From: Ignavibacteriales bacterium
GTDB lineage: Bacteria; Bacteroidota; Ignavibacteria; UBA10030; SZUA-254
Length of the DNA stretch: 64,000 nucleotides
Direction of reading: 5' to 3'
Assembly (NCBI GenBank): GCA_016218025.1
Contig: JACRFD010000083.1
Span: 52,320 to 116,319 of the forward strand
Under the pieces are notes generated by a model that saw only the letters and a list, made by a program, of their open reading frames with translations, had not been told where the DNA came from and did no database searches. Below, one piece after another: positions 25,866-33,862 of the stretch (position 1 is its first letter; each line of letters starts with the position of its first letter). The position numbers and the translations under genes were made by a program.

Positions 25866-27782
25866 ATGAATCATCGCATTACTTACGGTTTGATTATTAT
25901 TTTGTGTTTTGTTTGTCCATCAATAGAAGCACAAAATATCCATAATGATAAATATATTGCAGCGAAAATTCCCGATACATTATTAATCAATGCAAACGCC
26001 GTTGTTCGATACGAATCAAAATCGTTTACTGTAATGAATGAAGAAGAAGCGGTTGAAAAAGTTCACAAGATAATCACAATAATGAATGCTAACGGGCAGA
26101 ATTATAGTGCACTTGAATTGTATTATGATAAGTTTCATAAGATAGAAAATCTTGATGGTACCCTGTATGATAAAGATGGGAACAAAATACGTACTATCGG
26201 AAGTGATGATATCAAAGATTATGCGGCCAATTCTGAGTATTCTTTGTACGATGATAACCGGGTTAAATATACGAAAGTACTACATAATCAGTTCCCATAT
26301 ACAATTGAGTATGAATATGAAATTTCATATAACGGTTATATTAGCTGGCCATCATGGTATCCTGAAAGTCAATTTGCTTCGATTGAATATTCAAAATTTG
26401 AAGTGTCAGTTCTTACAGAAAAAAAGTTGAGATATTGGAAGAATATAGATATTGAACCAAAAGTTCAATCAGAGGGAAAATATTCAAAATACACTTGGGA
26501 AATAAGTACACTTCCCCCATTCGAAGAAGAACCTGTTGGACCAAATGTATTAGATCAATATAGATGCGTTCGAATTTCACCGGAACAATTTAAGATTGAT
26601 GGTTTTAGCGGAAATTTATCATCATGGAAATTATTTGGTGAGTGGTTTTGCGAATTGCAGGAAGGACGTCAGGTATTACCTGATGACGAAAAGCGTCAAG
26701 TATTATCGATCGTGTCGGGTATATCAGAAGAGAAAGAAAAGATTCGTGTTTTATACCAATATTTACAATCATCAACAAGATACGTTAGTGTGCAACTAGG
26801 GATTGGGGGCTGGCAACCATTTGATGCGAGCTATGTATTTGAAAAAAAATATGGTGACTGCAAGGCACTCACGAATTACATGCTGTCGATTCTTAAATTT
26901 GCAGGTGTTAATGCTTTTCCGGCTCTTATTTATAATAATCGACTCCCCCGAAAAACTATTCTTGATTTTTCTTCTAATCAATTTAATCATGTTATACTTT
27001 TTGTTCCGACACAAAAAGAAACACTTTGGTTGGAATGTACCAATAAGTATCTTCAGCCAGGTAAAATCGGTAATAGCAATGAAAATCGTTGTGCATTAGT
27101 AATTAAACAAACTGGTGGAGAACTTGTACGAACTCCAGCTAGCACAGCAATTGATAATTGCCTTTCTCGGAAGTCAAATGTAACTATCGCATATTCAGGC
27201 GATGCTGCTGCTGATATATCTTCGTCATTCACAGGTAATCAATTGAATTATGTTTATCAATCACTCAAAGAGTCGACTCCAAAGGAAAAGGAAGATTGGT
27301 TAAAAGAGAATATCGATATCGCTTCTTTTGATCTGAAGAACCCGGATTTTTCAGGTCTTTCATCGAACAACAAAATATTTAATCTAAAATTTCAAATCGA
27401 TATTCCTAAATATGCGAATTGTGCAGGCAACCGATTAATGTTTCAACCCAACCTTATGAATAAGCGATCCTATCTCCCCAAACCTCTCAAGGAGAGAAAA
27501 CAGCCTATTGTTCTTTCATACCCTTACTTTGATATTGATACAGTGGTTTATAGAATTCCTATTGGTTTTACTATTGAAGCAATTTCTAAACCTGTAAATA
27601 TTGATTCATCGTTTGCAAAATATTCTGCAGCCACTACCCAAGTAGATCCGCAGACGTTGATATATTCAAGATCGTTTGAAATGAAATTTACTGAGCTTCC
27701 GGCAGAGATGTATAATTCGTATAGAAAATTTTTAGAAGATGTTATCCAAGCGGATAAGAAAGTGATAGTCTTGAAACGATGA
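25866..27782 (+). CDS. Secreted DUF3857/transglutaminase-domain protein
   Basis: A 638-residue paralogue of the preceding gene. It has a signal peptide (about 1-22, ending IEAQN), a DUF3857 domain (YESKSFTVMNEEEAVEKVHK, then FPYTIEYEYEISYNG) and a transglutaminase-like core around Cys332 in KKYGDCKALTNYMLSIL, followed by a histidine in NQFNHVILFV and an aspartate/asparagine region LECTNKYLQPG, giving a plausible Cys-His-Asp triad. Family members are common in Bacteroidota, often in pairs, and are not well characterised; cross-linking or protease activity is an inference. A GGGAAT ribosome site precedes the start. Confidence 0.85.
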   Translation: MNHRITYGLIIILCFVCPSIEAQNIHNDKYIAAKIPDTLLINANAVVRYESKSFTVMNEEEAVEKVHKIITIMNANGQNYSALELYYDKFHKIENLDGTLYDKDGNKIRTIGSDDIKDYAANSEYSLYDDNRVKYTKVLHNQFPYTIEYEYEISYNGYISWPSWYPESQFASIEYSKFEVSVLTEKKLRYWKNIDIEPKVQSEGKYSKYTWEISTLPPFEEEPVGPNVLDQYRCVRISPEQFKIDGFSGNLSSWKLFGEWFCELQEGRQVLPDDEKRQVLSIVSGISEEKEKIRVLYQYLQSSTRYVSVQLGIGGWQPFDASYVFEKKYGDCKALTNYMLSILKFAGVNAFPALIYNNRLPRKTILDFSSNQFNHVILFVPTQKETLWLECTNKYLQPGKIGNSNENRCALVIKQTGGELVRTPASTAIDNCLSRKSNVTIAYSGDAAADISSSFTGNQLNYVYQSLKESTPKEKEDWLKENIDIASFDLKNPDFSGLSSNNKIFNLKFQIDIPKYANCAGNRLMFQPNLMNKRSYLPKPLKERKQPIVLSYPYFDIDTVVYRIPIGFTIEAISKPVNIDSSFAKYSAATTQVDPQTLIYSRSFEMKFTELPAEMYNSYRKFLEDVIQADKKVIVLKR

Positions 27783-27886
27783 TTCATTTATTGTGATTTT
27801 ACATTACCATATAACGAAAATGAATATCTCAATTGCCTCACAAATGCTCATTTGAATCAATCAGGATTAAAAATATATTTTTATAC

Positions 27887-27960
27887 GTGTGTATCTGGTA
27901 ATCTTGTTTCGAGATCATGTCCCTTCCACATGAACTCACCCAGGTACACACTTTATTTTT
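27887..27960 (+). ncRNA. Structured RNA / terminator-hairpin family, copy 3 (most divergent)
   Basis: Outer stem 12 bp (GTGTGTATCTGG 27887-27898 with CCAGGTACACAC 27940-27951), inner stem GAGATCATG/CATGAACTC (27911-27919 with 27929-27937, one A-A mismatch), loop TCCCTTCCA instead of GCCCTCCCA, 5' internal side TAATCTTGTTTC. The tail TTTATTTTT is T-rich but interrupted. It lies 104 bases after the second DUF3857 gene on the same strand. Confidence 0.6.
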
Positions 27961-28000
27961 ATCGAAATCGTACTTTAGTTTTATAAAATCAGTAATAAAA

Positions 28001-28038
28001 AGCGAACTGACCAAAGGGCTTATTCGGAGAAGTTCGCT
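28001..28038. repeat. Inverted repeat of 8 bp
   Basis: AGCGAACT (28001-28008) and AGTTCGCT (28031-28038) are perfect inverted repeats with a 22-base spacer. No T-run follows, so it is not a standard terminator. It could be an operator or a small RNA stem upstream of the efflux operon; 126 bases separate it from the start codon. Confidence 0.4.
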
Positions 28039-28163
28039 CTACAACAAATCCTTGCCAACTAATGCAACATCCCCTTTTTTGAAACGTAATTACTATTCCG
28101 TAATTTAGATAACATTATTTGAAAATTCCACTATAAATGCAATAAAATAAGAATGAGGAGTAA

Positions 28164-29540
28164 ATGACAATCAGAAGTTCATCGCGAATAGCTTTATTTA
28201 TATTCGCCTTTTCGATAATTATACAAAGTGCAAAAGCGCAAGCACCGGTTAAAAAACAACTCAGTTTGCAAGATGCAATTCAACTTGCAGTAGTGAATAA
28301 CCCTGAATTGAAAACAGCCCAGCTTGAAATCGACAGATCAAATGCAAGAGTTTTAGAGGCTTGGGGAAACGCGATGCCCTCGATTGATCTATCCGGACAA
28401 TTTACAAGATCTTTAAAATTGCCTGTGTTTTTCTTACCGGATTTTTCTGATTTAAGCAGCGGCAGAACTATGCCGGTAAGAATTGGTTCAGATTATACAC
28501 TCAACGCTACATTATCAGCCCAGCAAATATTATTCAATGGAGCAGTGATTGTTGGTGTGGGTGCTGCAAAAGTTTATTCAAATCTCGCAAAAGATTTATT
28601 CGAAAGTAAACGGGTTGAGACAGTAGCAAAAGTTCGTAAAGCATACTACACTGCGTTGCTGGCCGACAAAGTTGTAGAGATGATGCATGCAAGTTTGAAA
28701 AATGCAGAGGATAATTACAAAAATGTTTTGCTCATGCGTCAGCAAGGAATAGTCTCGGAATACGACGAACTTCGGGCATCTGTGCAGGTTGAGAATCTTC
28801 AACCCTCTGTAATTCAGAGTGAGAATAATTATGAACTTGCCATAGATGCATTACGAAATGAAATTGGTTTGGATAAAGGAGAATCCTTTGCTATGTCGGA
28901 TTCATTGAAGATAGAGTTTATCGATGAATCGTTAATTGCAAATGCTGATGAGATGCTTATTCAATCAAATCCCAATCTCAGAGCTATTGAAAGGCAGATA
29001 GAGTTGAACAATGCGGCTGTCTGGGCAGCAAGGTCGAGCTATATGCCGACGATTGCAGCTTTCGGTCAATACCAATATCAGGCTGCCAAAAATGAATTAA
29101 AATTTTCAAAAGCTGATTTAATATCAAGTTCAATGATCGGGCTTTCAGTTTCGATGAATATTTTTCAGGGATTGCAAACGCGAGCACGTGTAGAACAGGC
29201 ACAGGTCGAGCAGATGAAGAGCGAAGAACAAAAAGTCAGTACAGAAAGAAATCTCAAAACCGGGTTGCATTCCATTATCGGAAATTTGCGTCAGGCAAAA
29301 AAAAGAGTGGAGGCACAGGAAAAAACGATTGAAACCGCTGAGCGAGGGTATAAAATAGCTACTGCCCGCTATTTATCGAATGCTGCTACACAACTCGAAG
29401 TAAACGATGCAGATGTGGCACTCACGCAGGCAAAAGTGAACAGGATCCAGGCAGTTTATGATTATTTAGTCGCCTTAGCTGATTTTGATCAACTTCTTGG
29501 CAGATTGCCGTCTTATATTTCTAATAATAATGATCGTTAA
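28164..29540 (+). CDS. TolC-family outer-membrane efflux protein
   Basis: The outer-membrane channel of a tripartite efflux pump. It has 458 residues with a signal peptide (about 1-26, ending AKAQA), followed by LQDAIQLAVVNNPELKTAQLEI, the hallmark start of the OEP domain. A second OEP repeat begins near IQSNPNLRAIERQIELNNAAV. The rest is long alpha-helical coil (KRVEAQEKTIETAERGYKIA) with an EVNDADVALTQAKVN end helix. It is the first of three genes with gaps of 15 and 13 bases, ending in an RND transporter. Confidence 0.92.
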   Translation: MTIRSSSRIALFIFAFSIIIQSAKAQAPVKKQLSLQDAIQLAVVNNPELKTAQLEIDRSNARVLEAWGNAMPSIDLSGQFTRSLKLPVFFLPDFSDLSSGRTMPVRIGSDYTLNATLSAQQILFNGAVIVGVGAAKVYSNLAKDLFESKRVETVAKVRKAYYTALLADKVVEMMHASLKNAEDNYKNVLLMRQQGIVSEYDELRASVQVENLQPSVIQSENNYELAIDALRNEIGLDKGESFAMSDSLKIEFIDESLIANADEMLIQSNPNLRAIERQIELNNAAVWAARSSYMPTIAAFGQYQYQAAKNELKFSKADLISSSMIGLSVSMNIFQGLQTRARVEQAQVEQMKSEEQKVSTERNLKTGLHSIIGNLRQAKKRVEAQEKTIETAERGYKIATARYLSNAATQLEVNDADVALTQAKVNRIQAVYDYLVALADFDQLLGRLPSYISNNNDR

Positions 29541-29555
29541 AAAAGGATATTCAAT

Positions 29556-30593
29556 ATGAAAATTTTAATAAAACTATTAGTCGTTTCAATCACTTTAACA
29601 CTCTTTTATTCTTGCGGGAAGAACGAAAATAATGGAAATCAAGTAACTATTCAACCGGTGGATATAAAAATTCAAACTTTAAAATATTCAAAATTGACCG
29701 ATGCTATTCAGGTCTCTGGATCTGTGAAGGCATTGGAGGATGCAAATATTAGCCCCGAGGAAGGTGGAGTAGTGAAACAATGGGTGGCAAAAAAAGGTCA
29801 ATCTGTTAAAAAAGGAGAGATCATAATTGAATTGAACGATGATATGATAAAAGCAGGATATGATGCCGCAGAGGCGCAATACAAAATGGCAGAATTAAAT
29901 CTTGAAAAACAAAAAGATGTTTATGATCAAAAAGGAATAAGCGAACTTCAATTTAAAAATTTCCAATATACAAGAGATGCTGCAAAAGCAAATGCAGATT
30001 TGATGAAGGCAAGATGGGAAAGAACTAAGATCAGAAGTCCGTTCGATGGAATAGTGGACAATATCTATAGCAATGAGGGTGAATTCGCACCACCGGGAGT
30101 TCCAATAACGCGTGTAGTTAATATTTCGTCAATGAAAATTCAAACTGAAATTCCCGAAGTATATGCCGGTTCAGTTCCGCTCGGTGCCGAAGCAATTATT
30201 ACATTCGATGCAATTCCTAATCTGAGCATTAAAGGAAAAGTGAATTTTATAAGTTCAGCATTATCTTCTGCTAATCGAACACTTATGGTTGAAGTATCGA
30301 TGCATGAGGTAAGCAAAAATATCAAACCGGATATGCTGGCTAAAGTAAAATTACTGCGTGAGACAAAATCGAATGCAATCCTTGTAAGTGATAATGTTGT
30401 TCAGCTTGTGGATAAAGATAGAATAATAGTTTATATCGAAAATAATGGGAAAGCAGAAGAGAAAATATTGAAGCTTGGTGGCAGGCAGGGAAATTATGTA
30501 GAAGTTGTTGAAGGATTGAAACCTGGCGACCGTTTAATTGTGTCAGGTTATCAAAAATGTGTGAATGGAACTCCAGTGGTTGTTGCAGAGTAA
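29556..30593 (+). CDS. RND efflux periplasmic adaptor lipoprotein (HlyD/AcrA family)
   Basis: Links the inner-membrane RND pump to the TolC-like channel. A lipoprotein signal ends LTLFYSC (Cys about 20). The lipoyl-like halves surround a short coiled coil: VKKGEIIIELNDDMI and KIRSPFDGIVDNIYSNEGEF, with a beta-barrel domain (PLGAEAIITFDAIPNL, SSANRTLMVEVSMHEV) and a C-terminal membrane-proximal domain. The length of 345 residues is usual. Middle gene of the operon. Confidence 0.93.
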   Translation: MKILIKLLVVSITLTLFYSCGKNENNGNQVTIQPVDIKIQTLKYSKLTDAIQVSGSVKALEDANISPEEGGVVKQWVAKKGQSVKKGEIIIELNDDMIKAGYDAAEAQYKMAELNLEKQKDVYDQKGISELQFKNFQYTRDAAKANADLMKARWERTKIRSPFDGIVDNIYSNEGEFAPPGVPITRVVNISSMKIQTEIPEVYAGSVPLGAEAIITFDAIPNLSIKGKVNFISSALSSANRTLMVEVSMHEVSKNIKPDMLAKVKLLRETKSNAILVSDNVVQLVDKDRIIVYIENNGKAEEKILKLGGRQGNYVEVVEGLKPGDRLIVSGYQKCVNGTPVVVAE

Positions 30594-30606
30594 CGGAGAA
30601 ATAAAA

Positions 30607-33600
30607 ATGAAAATTTGGAATTTAGCAGTAGATAATAAAGTTGTTGTCTATATTTTGATGGTTATGATTGTCATTTTTGGATGGACATCTTATAACCGAT
30701 TGCCCCGTGAGGCTACGCCCGAGGTTTTAATACCATGGATAATAGTGGCAACTCCATACGTAGGTGTTTCGCCTGTTGATATAGAGGGATTAATAACACA
30801 ACCGCTTGAGAGAGCGTTAAAAGGTTTAAAGGATGTAAAACAAATTACATCAGTATCAAAAGAAGGACTATCGACTATTCGAGTTGAATTCAATACCGGC
30901 ATCGATATCGATGAAGCATTACGACGGGTAAGGGATAAAGTGAATTCCACGCGCACTCAGTTACCGAATGATATTCTTGATCCGATAATTTCTGAAATAA
31001 ATATCAGCGAATTTCCGATCCTGTATGTAAATGTCGGTGGAGATGTTGGACTTGCGCGATTAAAAAAGATAGCTGAAGATTTGCGCGATAGGGTGGAAGG
31101 AATTCAAGGTGTTCTCCGGGCAGATGTATCCGGCGGTTTGGAACCGGAGGTGCAAATAAATGCAGATGTATACAGAATGAATGCTTACCAAATAAGTTTT
31201 GATGATATCGCGAATGCAATTCGGAGTGAAAATTTATCAATACCGGGCGGATCTATTGATACAAAAGAAAAAAATCTGACAATAAGAATACCCGGTGAAT
31301 TTAAAGATGTGATGCCGCTTGAAAATATCGTCCTCAAAATTCAACATGATAAACCGATATATTTACGTGATGTTGCCAAGGTAAATTATTCCTTCGAGGA
31401 TCGGAAAACTTACGCAAGGTTAAACAGGACAGAAGTAGTATCACTCGCAGTGAGGAAACGTGCAGGAGAGAATCTTTTAAGAATTACGGATGAGGTGAGA
31501 AGAATAGTAAAAGATACTCAATCACAATTGCCCAACGGTATAAGATTAGATATTTCGAATGAGCAGGCAACCTTTGTTACAAGGATGGTAAAAGAGTTAG
31601 AAAACAGTATAATGACCGGTATGTTTTTGGTGGTGATGTCGCTGTTCATGTTTTTCGGTTTTAAAAATTCATTATTAATATCAACAGCAATTCCTCTTTC
31701 CATGTTTGTAGGATTTGTGATACTTTCGATGCTCGGCATAACATTGAATATGGTAGTACTATTTTCGTTAGTAATGGTGCTGGGGATTCTTGTGGATGAT
31801 GCTATTGTTGTCATTGAAAATATCTACCGTCATCAGCAAGAATATAATGAAACTCCTGTGCAAGCTGCTAAAACTGCTGCGGGCGAAGTATTTGTGCCAG
31901 TTCTTACTTCAACTATAACTACACTATCTGCTTTCTTGCCCTTAGCATTCTGGCCCGGGATAGTGGGTGATTTCATGAAATATTTTCCTTTTACATTGAT
32001 AATAACTTTAACTGCATCTCTATTTGTGGCGTATGTAATTAGTCCGGTGCAGGGAGCTCAATGGATTAATTATAAGAAAGAAATAAAGAAAGCAAAGAAA
32101 AGTTTAGAACATCCTCATTGGTACAAAAAATATAATCCGTTTGTTCTGTTGTATCATAAAGTTGACGAAGTATTTTTTCCATGGATGCAGAAAGAATATG
32201 TGAACACACTTAAATGGACTTTGGGCAGGAAAGGTTTTACGGTAGTTGCATCGTTTATTTTTTTAGTATCAATAATGATTTTATTCGGATTGTTTAATAA
32301 AGGTGTGGAGTTTTTCCCGACCACTGAACCTGCACAGATGAGCATCAATATTGAAGCTCCATCCGGTACATCACTTGATGTTACAAACGATATATCTAAA
32401 ATAATTGAAGAGCGGCTTGATACGATACCCGGAAGAAAAGATATTGAATTCATAGCAACAAGTATTGGAACTTCGGAAGATCCATTCGATTTTGGGGGAC
32501 AAGGAACTTCTAACAAAGGACAGATTGCAATTAACTTTTTAGATAAAATGAAAAGATCTCAAAGTACTTTTCAAACTCTGGAAGAAGTTAGAACAGCAAC
32601 GATGGGGATAGCAGGAGCCGATATAAGAGTTTCCAAAGAAGAAATGGGACCTCCGGTTGGTGCACCTGTAAGCATTGAAGTATCAGGCGAAGATTATTCT
32701 CAACTGGCCGCAATAAGTAAAATTATCAGAACTAAAATAAAAGATGTTCCCGGATTATTTGATTTGAAGGATGATTACAATACCGGCAGACCTGAAGTTG
32801 AAATACTTATCGACCGTGAAAAAGCCGGATTACTTTGGACCAGCACGGGGCATATCGCATCTACAGTCCGGGCAGCCATTGCAGGTGTTGAAGCATCTAA
32901 ATACCGTGTAGGTGAGGATGAATACAAAATTAGAGTTCGGTTGCGGGAAGATCAACGAACATCTCAATCTGATCTCGAGAATCTTCGAATCAATTTTATG
33001 AATCAACGTGGTCAGTTATTGTCGATTCCTTTGACATCTGTTGCAACAATAAGCAGAACCACAGCCGTTACAGATATCAGAAGAAAAGATCAAAATCGTG
33101 TTGTGACGGTATCAGGTAGTGTTGAGGGGCGTGTTCAATCAGAAGTAATAAAAGAGATTAAATCGAAAATAGCAGGGATTGATATTCCATCGGGTTATAA
33201 CGTCAAGCTTACCGGTTCGGAAGAAGAACAACAAGTAGCCATGCAATTTTTATCCAATGCTTTCGTTATTACATTGCTATTAATATTTCTTATCATGGTT
33301 GCAGAATTTAATTCTCTAAAAGTACCATTTGTTATTATGCTCTCTGTTATTCTCTCATTGATCGGCGTTTTAATCGGATTATTGGTAACTCAGACCCCTG
33401 CAAGTGTTATTATGACAGGTGTTGGAACGGTGGCGTTGGCAGGTTTGGTAGTAAGAAATGGAATTGTGCTATTGGATTTTGTCAAACATAAACACAAGGA
33501 AGGTGGTTTAAATTTAGATGACGCATTGCTTGAAGCGGGCAGAGTTCGTTTAAGACCTGTGCTGTTAACAGCCGCTGCCGCCGTACTTGCAGTATTGCCG

Positions 33601-33822
33601 ATGGCAACAGGATTTGATTTCGATTGGCGTGAATTCCATTTTGTTATCGGTGCTGAGAGTGCAGGTTTTTGGAGACCGCTTGCCGTTGCTATTATATTCG
33701 GCTTAACCATTTCTACAGTGCTAACGCTTGTTGTTGTTCCAACAGCTTATTCGTTGCTCAATGATTGGCAGATGAAAATTAAAAAGAAAATATCCATTTA
33801 TTCCAAGAATGATGTTGAATAG
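30607..33822 (+). CDS. RND-family multidrug/solute efflux permease (AcrB-like)
   Basis: An inner-membrane proton-driven pump of 1071 residues with the two-fold RND layout: one N-terminal helix (VVYILMVMIVIFGWTSY), a large periplasmic loop, and a helix bundle repeated in each half. TM4 carries the paired acidic proton-relay residues in LGILVDDAIVVIENIYRHQ, and a GFxxxF-like amphipathic segment follows. The second half ends with AVLAVLPMATGF and WRPLAVAIIFGLTISTVLTL. I start at ATG 30607, eight bases after CGGAGAA; reading from 30565 would extend into the adaptor gene. Substrate unknown; the pair of short linkers suggests the HAE/heavy-solute type. Confidence 0.93.
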   Translation: MKIWNLAVDNKVVVYILMVMIVIFGWTSYNRLPREATPEVLIPWIIVATPYVGVSPVDIEGLITQPLERALKGLKDVKQITSVSKEGLSTIRVEFNTGIDIDEALRRVRDKVNSTRTQLPNDILDPIISEINISEFPILYVNVGGDVGLARLKKIAEDLRDRVEGIQGVLRADVSGGLEPEVQINADVYRMNAYQISFDDIANAIRSENLSIPGGSIDTKEKNLTIRIPGEFKDVMPLENIVLKIQHDKPIYLRDVAKVNYSFEDRKTYARLNRTEVVSLAVRKRAGENLLRITDEVRRIVKDTQSQLPNGIRLDISNEQATFVTRMVKELENSIMTGMFLVVMSLFMFFGFKNSLLISTAIPLSMFVGFVILSMLGITLNMVVLFSLVMVLGILVDDAIVVIENIYRHQQEYNETPVQAAKTAAGEVFVPVLTSTITTLSAFLPLAFWPGIVGDFMKYFPFTLIITLTASLFVAYVISPVQGAQWINYKKEIKKAKKSLEHPHWYKKYNPFVLLYHKVDEVFFPWMQKEYVNTLKWTLGRKGFTVVASFIFLVSIMILFGLFNKGVEFFPTTEPAQMSINIEAPSGTSLDVTNDISKIIEERLDTIPGRKDIEFIATSIGTSEDPFDFGGQGTSNKGQIAINFLDKMKRSQSTFQTLEEVRTATMGIAGADIRVSKEEMGPPVGAPVSIEVSGEDYSQLAAISKIIRTKIKDVPGLFDLKDDYNTGRPEVEILIDREKAGLLWTSTGHIASTVRAAIAGVEASKYRVGEDEYKIRVRLREDQRTSQSDLENLRINFMNQRGQLLSIPLTSVATISRTTAVTDIRRKDQNRVVTVSGSVEGRVQSEVIKEIKSKIAGIDIPSGYNVKLTGSEEEQQVAMQFLSNAFVITLLLIFLIMVAEFNSLKVPFVIMLSVILSLIGVLIGLLVTQTPASVIMTGVGTVALAGLVVRNGIVLLDFVKHKHKEGGLNLDDALLEAGRVRLRPVLLTAAAAVLAVLPMATGFDFDWREFHFVIGAESAGFWRPLAVAIIFGLTISTVLTLVVVPTAYSLLNDWQMKIKKKISIYSKNDVE

Positions 33823-33862
33823 CATAAATGCATATTCATTCTGATATATAAACAACATAGAA

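Larger units (their letters stand above)
27783..28163. other. Noncoding gap holding structured RNA copy 3 and an inverted repeat
   Basis: This 381-base spacer between the DUF3857 pair and the efflux operon has no supported gene. It contains structured RNA copy 3 (27887-27960) and a separate 8-bp inverted repeat (28001-28038). The ribosome site GAGGAG at 28155-28160 belongs to the TolC-like gene. Confidence 0.6.
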
